This document shows, piece after piece, positions 1-11,833 of a DNA stretch of 64,000 bases. The notes below the pieces were generated by a model. It had not been told where the DNA came from. It searched no databases and saw only the letters and a list, made by a program, of their open reading frames with translations. Position 1 is the stretch's first letter. Each line of letters opens with the position of its first letter. The translations under genes and the position numbers were made by a program. Origin of the DNA: Luzula sylvatica (lineage: Eukaryota; Streptophyta; Magnoliopsida; Poales; Juncaceae); assembly GCA_946800325.1 (NCBI GenBank), contig OX326956.1, forward strand, positions 19,744,667-19,808,666. The letters are read 5' to 3'.

Positions 1-818
1 CAGAGGTTAGTATTAATTTTATAACAAAATGAGGTGTATTTTTGTAAAAAATTGTGTTTTTATCTTGGTATAGTTAAGAACTGCTGATGGTACTGGTACC
101 GGTACGGGAGCTAGTAGCAGTGAAATTCATGAGAAAATAAAAACCGGTACGGATTCAGAAAAAGCTGTTGATGAGATTGGTAAAGATTACAAGCAATCCA
201 TTTTACAGGTATTATTTCGTTCAAGTATTATTTTTAAAATGTATTGTAACGGTATATTTGATATTTTAATGTTTTACAGGCTGTGGATAAGTTACCGAAA
301 GAGGGTTCTGATGTACAGGCGGAACTGTATAAGAGTCTCTGGTTAGAAGCTGAGGTGGCAATGTGTGCGATGAAATACGAACTTCAACTCGCAAAAAGAA
401 AAATCAAACTTGAAACCCCAAAGAAACAAACTCAAGAAGGTTAAGTTTGTTTTAATTCATAATATCAAATTTACCCTTCAAAAAACTCGATTTGTATTTT
501 CTATGTTTTATTGCAGTCGAGTCGAGCAGCGTATTGGACGAATCGAAATCTCCTATCAATGAAAAAAATGAATCTCCTAAATTAAAAGAATTTCTTTTTG
601 AAGAACCTTCTAATGACAGCGAGGGGCAAAATGGTAATTTGCATGCTTCTACGAACGAGGTGGATGATACGGTCATGGCGAGATTGAGTATCCTTAAGAG
701 GAGAGACGAGAATAATATTTCCAACGCGAATAATTCGTTCTACCCGGATTATTATTCTTCGGCACCTCGAAACGCGTCCTCGTCAGAATGGGAACACGTC
801 GTCAAGGACGAACTGTGA
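1..818 (+). CDS. 3' exons of a conserved plant protein of unknown function (partial)
   Basis: Three exons with GT-AG borders read in one frame: 74-208, 280-439 and 517-818 (stop TGA 816-818). A further upstream exon may end near position 5, where CAGAG is followed by GTTAGT. The first join keeps phase 0 and the second splits a Val codon. The peptide contains AELYKSLWLEAE in the middle exon, then VMARLSILKRR and a C-terminal WEHVVKDEL. I recall this trio from a plant-specific family without an assigned biochemical role, but I cannot name the member. The middle exon is Lys-rich and likely helical (LQLAKRKIKLE). No signal peptide or membrane segment is visible. The 5' part lies outside the window. 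Confidence is high that the exons are real and low on function. Confidence 0.8.
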
Positions 819-1936
819 AAAAAAAAAAATGAAAATTTGAACGGTATGCAATTTCGTTTTGTTGTATGTGTAAATATTAAATATTAAATATTATTATTAA
901 CTTAATGGTTTATTTATGTACGGTGGACATGTAACACTTAAGTTTATTATGCTACTTGGTTTTTATTTGAATGATGAATTGGGCCGAATATGTTTGTAAT
1001 ATTTTCAATGGAGATCTCCAGTTTGTGAACTAAATGGAGAAGTACGAATGAATGAAATAGTAGAACCGACACGAGCAATGATAATGCTGGATCAAATATG
1101 TACATGGGGAAGAGAAAATGAGGAAATGGGCAGGTTTTGTTGGCATGAATAAATAAATAAATAAATGACATTATGGAAGGCTTTGCAGCATGTTTTAATG
1201 AATGGGCAGTACTGTCGTAGCAGCCTTTTACCCAATCCATATTATTGCCAAGATTTGATGTGTCTAATATTATAGTTTAAACATATAATGAATATAATCA
1301 TGGCATAGAAGATCTGAAGAGGTTATCTCCTATTTGTTGGACAAGAATAGAGTAAAGTAGAAGTGATGATGAGCAATGTATGCAGATGGAGCGGCACAAA
1401 TCACTTGGATTGCTACTTCGTACTGTAGCCGTCCGATGAGCAGGCTGCTTCTAATAGTGATGGATTGGATTAGTTCGGTGGACTGTGGGATTCGGGCCGT
1501 TGTTATCTATCTTGTCTTATCTTACCTGATTAACAAGCTCCCTATATTCTGCCCAATATTTTCATACTCGATATATGGATGGTAAACAAATTGTCTTCCA
1601 TAAAATAAACCTGAAAGCATGCAATTTTCACACCCAATATTTGCACTCCTAACGCATGTCACTAAATAAGTATAAATTATTGTACAAAAGATTATTTTTA
1701 AAAAAAAATATATCTTAAAAGGTGTACCATACATGCGTAAAGATATATTGTTACATATACAAAATTATAACATTTATTGTATTTAAAAATATATATGATA
1801 AATCTAAAAGTTGTATGATATGTCTAACAAAGCATAACAAATAAAAGTATATCATAAATGTAAAAAATATGTAAGATGTGTTGTATTAACAAAAATTATA
1901 TCATATATGTAAAAGATATAACTTGTACTAAATTAA
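819..1936. other. 3' flank and intergenic DNA
   Basis: The 3' UTR of the preceding gene probably ends in the TAAATATTAAATATT-rich stretch near 870-900. Beyond it the DNA is AT-rich and unremarkable. Short ORFs on both strands have no recognisable domain and no splice context. Confidence 0.5.
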
Positions 1937-2917
1937 ATACAAGGGGATTTTTAAAAAATCCAAGAAGAAATTATTAAAAATCCACCGTCTTTTTAGATTC
2001 GCTAAAAAAACTCCTATATATTTTTTCTTCCTCCAAAAAATTACCTAATATTTTTAGATTCTCTAAAAAATCTTCAACTTTTTGTTATGTTTTTTAAAAT
2101 GACCACTATACCCTCATATTTTTATTTTATAAATCTTTATATTTTAATAAATAATACATAAATATAAAAATATCATATAAAAATGTTAAAAGATAAATAA
2201 TACATATATATTAAAATATTATAATAAATAACACATAGATATTAGAATATTATAAATAATGCATCTAAATTAAAATATCATTTACAACAATTATTTATTT
2301 TTGAAAAATATTATTATATCTCTTTAAACAATTATTATATATTTTTGAAACAAAAATTAATATATATTTTTGAATAATATTATTATATCTTTTTCAACAA
2401 TTATTATATGCTTTATGTATTTTTATATAATATGGTTAGTGTCTATATATTAATTTCAAATTATGGGAATTTTCAAATTAAAATCTTGATTTTAATTTGT
2501 ATTATATTAATGGAAAAATCTTTGAAATAAATATTATTTTATCAACAATTTTTTTCAAAACTTTTTTGTACAAATATATTGAAAAATTATCTATTATAAT
2601 ATTTTAATATCTATGTATTTTTTATTATAATATTATAATATATATGTATTATTTATTTTTATATTTTAATATCTATTTATTATTTATTAAATTATGGATG
2701 TTTATAAAATAAAATTATGGGGGGAGGGTATTAATGGTCATCTTCAAAAGCATAACAAATAGATAGGGGTTTTCTTTGATGGAATCTACAAATGTTAGGG
2801 GCTTTTGGCGGAAGCAAAAAATATAGGAATTTTTTTAGGAAAATCTTAAAATATTGGGGTTTTTTTTTCTTCATAATTTCCAAAAAAAGTTAGAGATTTA
2901 TTTTAAGAATTCCCCTA
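1937..2917. mobile_element. Foldback/MITE-like element with long inverted ends
   Basis: The ends are inverted copies of each other: AGGGGATTTTTAAAA near 1942 answers AGGGGAATTCTTAAAA read on the minus strand from about 2914. Further in, ATGACCACTATACCCTC near 2099 is answered by the complement of GAGGGTATTAATGGTCAT near 2725-2742. The arms are roughly 180 bp or more and the middle is very AT-rich without coding capacity. The superfamily was not determined and no clear target-site duplication was seen. Confidence 0.55.
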
Positions 2918-5080
2918 CATAAAAATCATACATATAAAAGGTACGAGGTATTAAAAACAATATCATACATGTGAAAAAATACATAACAAACATCTAAAAG
3001 TGTAACATTAATTTTAAATGTATATATAAAAAATGTATAACATACATCTAAAAATATATAAAAATATGAATGGGGAAGGTGTGCATTTTGGATTGCACGT
3101 GAAGTGTACAAAATGTGGTCAAAATTGAAAAAGATATTAATTGTCACGTGCCGCTATTTTATTGATGGCATGCACATGAATTGCGTACCGATGAACTGCA
3201 CAATTGTTTTCGAAACATGAATTTACTAATAAATAATTTTCATTTCTAAACAGGAGCGAATCTGTCAATGAGTCGGGATTTGCGATTTTGAATGAATGGT
3301 ATACATATAGTATTTAGATTTTGAAATAATGGTTTACATATAAATTATAATGTTGAGAATCTATCAATGGGCGAATCTATCAATGAGCAAATCTATCAAT
3401 GGTTTACATATATTGTTGAAACAATGGTTTTGCGTGATGTTTTATGTAACATTTGTAAATTATTTAATATAAATAAGGAATTCTAACTATCACGTTTCGT
3501 GTTCTAGATTCTTCTAAAAAAAAATGTTGAGATTTTAAAATATTATATATATATTTTGCGATAAGATTAAAATTTATGTAAGTTGCTCCTGAAGATTTTT
3601 TTCAAGAATTCTGTTGAAGATCCGTGACCGTGTATGAGCATGTTTCGGAAGCATATTTGGTTATCAGCTTAACATGTTATGCTTAACACACATGCAAAAC
3701 TAGGGAATGAATGGAGACTTTCTATCTGTTTCCACATAAAATATACATTTCTCCATCATATTTAAAGAATGTAAGAAAGAGAGAGAGAGGGATAGAGAGA
3801 GAGAGAGAGAAGGAGAGAGAAGGGGACCTCAAGTAGGAAGGGGACAAGTGAGAGGGAGGAAGAACGGTACAGTAGCACATGTACCGAACCACACCTACAT
3901 TGATTGGTATTACCTTAGCTGTGCTTCTTGCACTCTCTCTCTCTATACCGAACACTTTTCACCGAGCTTCATGAGTTTTGTGTAAGTGCAAAATTAACCC
4001 CCCTCTCTCTATCTCCTCCTTATAGTCTATAGCTCATGGACCACCAATTATTAAGGGGGGTTCTTTATGGTGCATTATTTGCATGCTATGTACGTATTAA
4101 ATGGATATTATACATTCGGTACAGTAGACTTGCAGGCCGGTATGTAATGTATGTACCTAACAAGGGCCTGAGAGAGTTACTAGCTGGAGCCTGCCATCTC
4201 ACACTGCGTTGCAATAATACTCCTAATTAATTCTGTTGCTTCCCTTTGCCATTAAGTAATATATTATTTCCATTAAACAACAAAATTAATAAAACTATGC
4301 ACGAATAAATTTAAAGAAATGAAGAAATTATAGCTATAGAATTAGAGTCCTCCATATATCACCATGTGGATATACCCTGAACCACACCCATAACTCATAA
4401 GGGGGGGGAGGAGGTCCATGGCATGGCCATGATGTGTGGATCATGCATATCATGATCAAATACCATATAGCTAAGTAGCTAATATACATGTCCCCTTCCC
4501 TATACTCTATGTCTATGTATAGATTATTGGAGTAGAATGGGGGCTTGTTTCCAAATAATGTGGGGTCTCAAATGAACCAGGTGGGGGTGATGGTGGCTTT
4601 GATGTAAAGGCTGGCTAGCTATTACTTACTTGTTCCTGATTTTATCTACTTGTTTCTTTTCCTACAATTCTTACAATCCCTTCACATTTATTCAGATGAG
4701 AGGCTGGCCAGTGTCTCCATCCATAATTATAGTGTACATACATTACATTATATATTAGGATGGGTTTAATTATCATTATCATCTCTTTTAATTGTAAAGC
4801 CCTTTGGACCACTTCTAGTCAAGTAGCATGAAAGTGATACCTAGCTAGTACTTAGTAGCCCTTGATCAAATTAGCACTTTCTTTTACCGGTGTATAAGTA
4901 TTCATAATGTCTAGTCATGTTCATTATCATTTTGCAAAAACATACCTTTTTTTCCCAGATACACCAAAATATATAGCTACTTGTTGCATACCCGACAATA
5001 TATAATATCTTGTAAGTTAATAATTAGTGTATTTTTATAATAGACCCATTTGTTTAACTCCAATGATACTTTAAATACGG
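2918..5080. other. AT-rich intergenic DNA with GA/CT tracts
   Basis: No gene recognised. It holds a (GA)n-rich tract at about 3776-3815, CT tracts near 3931-3945 and 4002-4020, a short repeat of AATCTATCAATG around 3361-3403, and a G-run at about 4400-4411. The polypyrimidine pieces resemble plant promoter or 5' UTR sequence but are followed by no credible reading frame. Confidence 0.4.
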
Positions 5081-5179
5081 ATCATTATAATTGACTAATT
5101 AACCCCAATAATTTACTATTCATATATTTGTGAACATTCTCAAGAATCTGCACCCGAAACGAGAAATATTCCTTCGGCC

Positions 5180-5415
5180 GTTTATCAATTTCTACTCTAG
5201 GCGTGTTATCTATGTCACTAGACATCCAAAAGCGAAAATATACCATACCCCCATAACTCCATATACGAGAATGCTTAATTATATTGATTAGCTTCTTCAA
5301 TTGAATCAATTAAATAATCATTGATTTGATGATTAATCAATCCAATCAACTCATTAAAACATCTCGATTGACGCATTAATGCTATATATCAAGAATGTGG
5401 GGAACTCCATATCTA
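5180..5415. repeat. Dispersed repeat related to the foldback element at 47.1-47.3 kb
   Basis: The segment CTTAATTATATTGATTAG through CTCGATTGACGCAT and on to GTGGGGAACTCCATAT (about 5273-5412) matches in order the segment at 47150-47290, including TTAATCAATCCAATCAA and GACGCAT. The copy here is more diverged and its outer inverted arm is less clear. Confidence 0.5.
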
Positions 5416-5863
5416 ACCACACATCGAAACTACTCACCATCAAAACTTCTCTCAAGATTAACTTATTTGGTTATAATTTGGAAAAAAAAAGAATTAGCCG
5501 CGAGAACCACATTGCCCCCTATGCCCGAGACAACAAGAAACGGTCAACCATTTGCTATATGAATGCAATTTTACAAGGAGGGTTTGAATCGTCATTTGTA
5601 ATATAATTCATTTTCTATCATCTAACATAAATGAATTTTGGTTACAAAATCGGCTACATTTAAATGATTCATAAATTAGGTCATGGAATACCTTGTGACT
5701 AACCACTATTTAGACCATATGGAGGGAGACGAATGCGAAAAGTTTTAACAAGAAAACAATAATGCAAATGTTATTAAAAGCAACTCCAATTTATTTTATT
5801 TTAAGTTCTAATTTTGTAAAATGATCCGATGTAAAAAAAATTCGTTCGTTTATTATAAGAACG
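5416..5863. other. Intergenic DNA, nothing recognised
   Basis: AT-rich sequence with no domain-bearing reading frame. It ends at the TGAAGGAATTACA start of the LTR at 5864. Confidence 0.4.
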
Positions 5864-5984
5864 TGAAGGAATTACAATTTTGGATCAACTAAAAGAATTT
5901 ACAAATAAAGATATATGAACATACACATTTGTGAAAATGATTGAGTACACAATGAGATTGTGCACAAGTAGCAATCATTGAAGG

Positions 5985-7235
5985 TTCCGTTCAGACGGAA
6001 GAAATCTTAGTCTGAACGGAATGATTATTCTGTCTTAACGAATTGGTTTTATTCGTTCACACGGAAGTACACGAACTTAAATGCAGAGTTACAGAGAGAC
6101 TTCCGTATGGACACAAGTGTTGTCCATCCATACGGAGGTCTTCCGTTCTAACAGATAGGCTAATCCGTTCAGACAGAAGTATATGAAGTTTGAACAATAC
6201 AATCGTTGGGAATTCTTTCCGTCCCCGGGCCCGCGCAGCGGATATGTAGGCCCAATCCGGTTCCCTTAATCCAAGATCACGCCATGACTTCGAAGGGTAC
6301 GATGCAAATTAGAAAATTAGATTCATACCAGTGCAAAATTGATTGCACACGAAGGGTTGATTACTAGTCTTCTTTCTCCTGTCACGTTGGTGACAATCCG
6401 CGCGTCCCACACCACGCGTCTTTCACCGCTCGTTGACCGTCCTCTCTCTCCTTCAGATTGATCACAACCGAAGAGCAACAAGTGTCGCTCCTCTACTTGT
6501 ATCCACCGTGAGTCGGAGTTCGTCGGTCGCGGATGCAACTGACTAGACGATGCACCGGCGAACTTGCTTGATTGGTTGATTCTCTATACCGAGAAAACTC
6601 CTTTTCCCGATTCTCTCTTTTCACACCATTTCTCTCTCTAAAAAGATGTCTCTCTATATTTCTGGAATATATTTAATCATGGACTGAATGAACCATCCTT
6701 TGATGAGAGAGAATTATCCTATTTATATCACATAAGATTAGGATGGGCAAAAAGACATGTATATCCAATATACACTCTTTCACACAGAAAGTTGCATGAA
6801 CCTGTTCAGTATTCTGTCCATACAAAATTGATAAATTCCTCTGACAGAAAATCAACCTACACGAAAGTTGTAGATAATATTATTATCTACCCAACCCAAT
6901 TTGGCATTTCCCAATTAGAGTTCGTATGCAAAAGTTATGACTGTTTTACTAACTATATGTCACACTGTTGCACCCTTTCGGTATTTCATAGAAACGACAC
7001 TGATAATTCGTTCATATGAAATATATTTCTATATGAAGGTTGTAGATAATCTTATTATCTATCTAACCCAATTTGAACCATTCAAATTGGATTTTCCTAC
7101 TGAAAGATATGACCACGAATGTACGCTTACATTTGTTTATCCTTGTGTATACTTTTACGATTGATCCGAAACTGTATTTCCTTCAGCAATAACATTGAAA
7201 CTTTCGTCTGGACGGAAGGTTTGTTCGTTCAAACG
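5985..7235. repeat. CCGTTCAGACGG-type near-palindrome array, interrupted
   Basis: Copies such as TTCCGTTCAGACGGAAG, TTCGTTCACACGGAAG and TCCGTTCAGACAGAAG lie at about 5985-6180. Two more, TTTCGTCTGGACGGAAGG and TTCGTTCAAACGGAAC, lie at about 7201-7231 beyond the inserted solo LTR. Joining the flanks across 6204-7185 gives one array in the U3 of the 5864 LTR. Confidence 0.6.
6204..7185 (-). mobile_element. Solo LTR (Copia-2-like), minus orientation
   Basis: On the plus strand it runs from CGTTGGGAATTCTTTCCG to GATCCGAAACTGTATTTCCTTCA, which is an inverted LTR with its first TG changed to CG. The left ~155 bp match the LTR ends at 26541 and 32181. Flanks are ACAAT (6199-6203) and GCAAT (7186-7190), a 5-bp target duplication with one mismatch. 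A minus-strand TATA box (TGATATAAATAGG) lies at about 6716-6729. Its U3 carries two units ~170 bp apart, each with a palindrome of arms GTAGATAAT and ATTATCTA(C), at 6870-6890 and 7040-7060. It lacks internal sequence, so LTR-LTR recombination is the likely origin. Confidence 0.75.
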
Positions 7236-7706
7236 GAACTTGTCCGAATTCTGTGTTTTTTCAGTTACATGTGATCTTTGCATTAATGGTCATACATTAA
7301 GGAGTAAATATATGATAATTATTCCATCATCCTCATCAGATTAGATCTAGCCATTAGAGAGAAAAAGAGATAAAAGTGTGTTTTCTCCATTGTTGAATCA
7401 AACAAGCTCACACACGAGTTTATTAGGCATATTTGTGTCTAACCGAGAGACGATAACTCGAGGTGGATACAGGTAGAGGAATCTCAATTGAGATTTTTCA
7501 TTGTGATCTATCGAGAGAAAGATTGGAACATAACCGGAATCGTTCCGGTTGTATACGACAGGAAAGCAAAGCTTTATCGACGGCGTCGAATCGTGCGGGC
7601 ATGGGACGCTCGTGTTGTCGGATAGAGGAGCAGAGAGATAAACTAAAGAGAGTCAACCCTTCATTCGTGATAAATTTCATGAGGTATGACCCGTTTAGTT
7701 TATCTC

Positions 7707-7826
7707 GAGGAACGAAGAGCTCGGTCCGAACGCATAACTCAATCACGAGGAACGAAGAGCTCGGTCCGAACCCATAACTCAATCACGAGGAACGAAGAGC
7801 TCGATCCGAACCCGATTCCGAGAACC
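7707..7826 (+). repeat. 40-bp tandem repeat, ~2.7 copies
   Basis: Units begin at 7707, 7747 and 7787 with GAGGAACGAAGAGCTCG. The first two units differ at one base and the third diverges after CCGAACCC. The repeat replaces the expected LTR end. Overlapping reading frames here are by-products of the repeat. Confidence 0.85.
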
Positions 7827-7974
7827 CCATTCACGTTTCCTAGAGATAAACTATATGAGATAGGATCAATGGTCAACACCCTTGTTTGGCCAACGTCGGC
7901 CAACAACGATAATTTTGTTAAATCTAAATATCAAAATATAATTCCAACCGTATAGATATGATTTATATCATTTG

Positions 7975-8095
7975 AGATTGTCCTCCATCAATTGATGTCA
8001 ATGTGATTTGAACCCACAACCTCTCACAACATATTGATTTTTATGTCTCACACTCAACCAACTGCGATGTGAGCTCATTAACTAAAAGAAATAAG
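7975..8095 (-). mobile_element. tRNA-derived SINE copy
   Basis: Read on the minus strand, an A-box-like TTGGTTGAGTGTGAG (about 8047-8061) is followed ~40 nt later by GTGGGTTCAAATC (8005-8017), a good pol III B box. The same arrangement and intervening words recur at 36.8 kb. No folded tRNA cloverleaf was found, so a SINE is preferred to a tRNA gene. Confidence 0.6.
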
Positions 8096-9107
8096 AATTG
8101 AAGTCCACTATATGTGAATTGCCGGATAGATAAAAAATTCCCGTTAAATGTATATATTTGTATCTGTTCGTTTTACCTTCATACGTGTTTTTATATTTTT
8201 CATATGTATTTTTTGAAGATCTTAAAATGTAAATTCCAGAAATTTGAATGATAATAAAAATTATTTATGTATTAACATATTTGTACAAATTCAATATACT
8301 ATTTTGTATGCATGGTATATATTTTTTTAATGTTTGTTATAGTTTTTAACTAGTAACGAAGATAACCAGGACAAATAGAGGTTAATGAAGATTAATGTTC
8401 AATAGCATCTTTCTTAATAATAAATAAATGATGTCTACGTATCCAGACAAGTTAAAGGGTATACATGATTAATCAGGACAAAGAATTAAGGTGGGCCAAA
8501 AGGTGAAAGAAGACAGATGGGGGGTGGGGGGGGCGGGAAGCCCCAAATATTTCGTGCCCAATATGGAAATACGGTATATAGTCCAGTTCCTCAAGTGGGG
8601 TCTATATATTTTCCTGCCTCAGAAAAACCGTTGAGCTTTCCTTGTTAAGTCCCTTTCCTTTCTCAGGAAAAATAGTAGGTTAAAAGGTAGTTTTACTTGT
8701 ACTGCAATTTCCATTTCTTGGTCTTCTGTGGCGGGTCCAGTTACGAAACAAAGAACAATTGGCTGATAGAGTTTTTGATGTATGCACTAAATATAGTAAT
8801 TGCGAAGTTAACCAATTTAATAAATAGGTATTAATTGTATGAGATCCATTTTTATTAATTGCAAGTGCATTGCATTGCTGTACATGTGAAAGAAAACAAC
8901 AAGCTAAGGATATTCAAGGAATTATGAGTTTAGTGTAGGTGAGGAAATATACTACAAAATAGTAACTAGAACATGCTTAGATTGTTATAAAATAAGTAAA
9001 ACAAGAAGAAAGGGAAAAGAAAATAAAATCTTCCAATCAATTGTATTTACCATAGTACATAACATTATCTCTATTTATAGGGAACGAAAATCCAAAAAAC
9101 TATAAAC
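8096..9107. other. Intergenic DNA with a G-rich tract
   Basis: No gene recognised. A run GGGGGGTGGGGGGGGCGGG lies at about 8519-8537 and could form a G-quadruplex. The remainder is AT-rich and ends at the Copia-1 5' LTR. Confidence 0.4.
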
Positions 9108-10030
9108 TGAAGGAAATACAGTTATAAATCAACTAGTAGCATGCACATATGAGGATAGACGAACGTACGCGTTCGTCGATTCGATTGGGTGCATAATTAG
9201 ATTATGCAAATCTGACAGAAATAACATAGTCAGTCATGACGGACTTGTTGTCAGTCATGACGGACATATAGGTTAATCTGTCAGATTACACAAAAATATA
9301 CATAGTCAGTCACGACAGACTGGTTGGTCAATCATGACGGACCAAAAGGAATTTTGGGTACCAATACGTGAGTATGAGTCATGACTGACTGTATGTCAGT
9401 CATGACGACTGTATAGTGTGTGAGGTGCATCATAACAGACTGTATAGTCAGTCATGACGGACTATAAGAGTAACTGCTGTTTCCAGTAACCATGACTAGT
9501 GCGTAATGACGGACTGTATGTCTGTCATGACGGACTGTGATCCAAATTTCAAATTAGCAGTTTTCATTTGTACTCATTAATTCCTCATTAATTATGATGT
9601 TAATATAAGATCAATTGTTGATCTTCTCTCTCTCTGGCCATTATAGATCTGAGAAGAGAATTCTTGTGAGACAAGAAAAGAGAGAAAACTCCATTAGAGA
9701 GATTTGCGATTTTAGGGGAATCGCGCGTAACCGAAAGACGCTAGCTCTACGACAAATCGGAGCTCAATCGAGGGTGTCGAATCGTGCGGGAATGGGACGT
9801 GCGTGTTACCGAAGATTGGAGCAGCGAAAAGGCAGCAACTACGCGTTCAACCCGTCACCGTGATCAATTTCACGTGGTATGAATCTATTTCTATAATCGT
9901 TATATTCATAGGTAGTTGCATGTAATTTATGATTCGTACTCTCGGGTCGTCGACGTGGTCCTCGGGATCGGGTTGGACCGGGCCCCTCAATCCGCTGCGC
10001 GGGGCTCGGTAGTGACGCCGATACCCAACA
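9108..10030 (+). repeat. Copia-1 5' LTR
   Basis: Starts TGAAGGAAATACAG and ends GATACCCAACA. U3 carries the CATG-core array. A candidate TATA box (AATATAAG) lies at 9602-9609, followed by a CT-rich start region. U5 contains GTGATCAATTTCACGTGGTAT. A stretch of about 100 bp found in the 3' LTR after GACGCTAGCTC is missing here (junction near 9748). Confidence 0.9.
9228..9538 (+). repeat. CATG-core palindrome array in Copia-1 U3
   Basis: About eight copies of AGTCAGTCATGACGGACT and variants (GTCAATCATGACGGAC, GTCTGTCATGACGGACT, AGTCAGTCACGACAGAC). The best copy approaches the perfect palindrome GTCCGTCATGACGGAC. The array ends ~65 bp before the TATA candidate. Confidence 0.85.
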
Positions 10031-10044
10031 GTGATATCAGAGCC
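10031..10044 (+). promoter_or_regulatory. Copia-1 primer binding site
   Basis: GTGATATCAGAGCC follows the LTR end directly. It matches the usual plant initiator-Met tRNA PBS TGGTATCAGAGC with one change (A for G). Confidence 0.85.
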
Positions 10045-10271
10045 ATCGTTGCGATTCGATAGTCGAATCAATTCCGGATAAAAGTTATTCGAAAAATCAT
10101 GTAGAATTAGAACATAAATCATGTAGTTACATAATTAGAACCATAGGAAATCTTACTAGAGTTTGATCATGTGATGATCAAAAGCTTCTAGAAGTAATCA
10201 TGAAAGAGTTTCATGATTAATCGTTTTCGAAACGATTCAACTTTCAGAAAATTTACTGTCAAAATTGGATT

Positions 10272-10641
10272 TCATAAATAGTCAGTCATGACGGACTGTT
10301 TGTCAGTCGTGACGGATGTTGATTTCAGAAATAGTCAGTCATGACAGACTGTTTGTCAGTCATGACGGACACTGTGTGTCGTGCAGTCAAAGAGTTGAAT
10401 TTGGAGCGTTTTAATGGTCAGTCGCGACGCACCAAATTGTGCGTCATGACGGACTATACAAAATTTTGTCCGTCTTGACGGACATCATTGTCCGTCTTGA
10501 CGAAACTTGCGCGAAAAGTTTCTGGAAATCTGTACAAAATTGTTTTGTACAGTCCGTCGAGACGCACATATGTCAGTCACAACGGACAGTGGAAAAATTC
10601 TAAATTGGTCGTGATGGACCATAAGTCAGTCACGACGGAAA
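10272..10641 (+). repeat. Second CATG-core palindrome array, in the Copia-1 leader
   Basis: About ten copies downstream of the PBS, hence in the transcribed untranslated leader: AGTCAGTCATGACGGACT, TGTCCGTCTTGACGGACA, AGTCCGTCGAGACGCAC, GTCAGTCACAACGGAC and relatives. Cores drift more than in the LTR array. Confidence 0.8.
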
Positions 10642-10837
10642 ATGTAGTTTTTCTGGAAAATTTTATTTTGGTTCTAATAATTAATAATTATGTTCATATA
10701 AGTCATTCATCATGATTAAAATTGTTTAGTGATGTAATTAGATTATGTCATAAAATTCCTAAGTAATATTTAAGTCATGAAATGCCTTCCATGTCCACAA
10801 CCTCCGAGGTTGGTCATTACACTTTGCACGGTTTCAA

Positions 10838-10925
10838 GCCAAAGTCGGACGTGCATTGTTGTATGTATCAACATGAGAGGCAAGCGTTAATTGGGAACAA
10901 ACGCGGGTCCAGGCCAAAGTCGGGC
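10838..10925 (+). repeat. Conserved leader motif GCCAAAGTCGG, two copies
   Basis: AGCCAAAGTCGGAC (10837-10850) and GGCCAAAGTCGGGC (10912-10925). The diverged leader of Copia-2 has three copies of the same word in its own sense (complement of GTCGGCTTTGGCC). Confidence 0.6.
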
Positions 10926-11156
10926 GCGTTTGTAGTCTGAATTGAACGATATGTGGACACGGTTGTGACTTAACCGTTCAACCCAATCCGATTGGAGTTC
11001 GGGGCATAGTTAGGATGCACAAACGAAATTTGAATCATATATGATATGGTTTGATACCGAAATCCTATAAAGGGTCAAGAGTCACATTTGATGTGATTGG
11101 ATTTATCCTACCTAAATAGTGAAATCCTATTTGTCGGCCAAAATCACTTGTGGGAG

Positions 11157-11655
11157 TAGGGGTGGGCAAATGGTTTGGTTTATTTGGGAACCGAACCGAA
11201 CCGATCGAATTCGGTTTATTCGGTTCGGTTTTTCGGTTTATTTGGTTCGGTTCGGTTCAAAAATTGATATCGTTCGGTTTATTCGGTTCGGTTCGGTTTT
11301 GGTATTTCCAGAACCGATTAAACCAAACCGACCGATTAACACTATTTTTTACTTTTTTATTATGTTCATTTAAAAAAAATTAAAATTTTATACTGTAAAA
11401 TTAAAAATAACGATAAATATATTTTATATGATCTGTTTTTATATTTTTTTACTAAATATCACTTGAATTTTAACATTATAAAACTTCTAATTCGGTTCAA
11501 CCGAATAAACCGAATAAGAATTTCGGTTTTTTCGGTTCGGATTTAAATTGGTTCAAATTTTATTCGGTTCGGTTTGAATCTAGTCCGGTTCAGTTTAATT
11601 CGGTTTGCTCTTATTCGGTTCGGTTCGGTTCGGTTCAACCGAATGCCCACCCCTA
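11157..11655. mobile_element. hAT-type MITE (TTCGGTT-rich) in the Copia-1 leader
   Basis: Perfect 12-bp terminal inverted repeats TAGGGGTGGGCA / TGCCCACCCCTA and a perfect 8-bp target duplication TGTGGGAG (11149-11156 and 11656-11663), the size typical of hAT elements. Subterminal DNA is packed with CGGTTCGGTT and its complement, so the strand can fold on itself. There is no coding capacity; ORFs inside are translations of the hexamer repeat. Confidence 0.9.
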
Positions 11656-11833
11656 TGTGGGAGAATCACAAAATATGGGTCTTGAGGTGTTATTGGATTT
11701 AGAATCCCGAATCAATATTAGGGTTATTGATTTGATAAAAGTAACATATTTCATATGATCATATAAGCATATAGCATAAGTTCGCACATGTTGGTATCAA
11801 TCTTATTATAAAGTATTTTTCGTTGTAGCAATC

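Larger units (their letters stand above)
5864..7700 (+). mobile_element. Old Copia-1-family LTR, split by a nested solo LTR
   Basis: It begins TGAAGGAATTACA followed by GGATCAACTA and AATAAAGATATATGAAC, matching the start of the LTRs at 9108, 19685 and 21618. After the insertion at 6204-7185 it resumes and carries the family's U5 landmarks in order: AACCGAGAGACG, CGAGGTGGATAC, GTATACGACA, GTGTCGAATCGTGCGG-like sequence, TCAACCC and GATAAATTTCATGAGGTATGA (about 7670-7688). The expected terminal ACCCAACA is absent; the sequence is replaced near 7700 by a 40-bp tandem repeat. No PBS or internal domain follows, so this is a degraded LTR. The first and last parts carry TCCGTTCAGACGG-type near-palindromes. 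Confidence 0.65.

Noticed and set aside
947..1240. 97-aa minus-strand ORF downstream of the first gene
   Set aside because: No domain, no homologue recognised, low-complexity hydrophobic residues; probably antisense to 3' UTR sequence.
3700..4230. Promoter-like GA/CT region that might precede a small gene or microRNA
   Set aside because: No known mature miRNA sequence, clear hairpin or coding frame could be identified by eye.
8005..8063. Possible tRNA gene on the minus strand
   Set aside because: A and B boxes are present but acceptor and anticodon stems do not form; SINE preferred.
11119..11383. Two overlapping ORFs rich in FGS/RFG words
   Set aside because: They translate the TTCGGTT hexamers of the hAT-type MITE.
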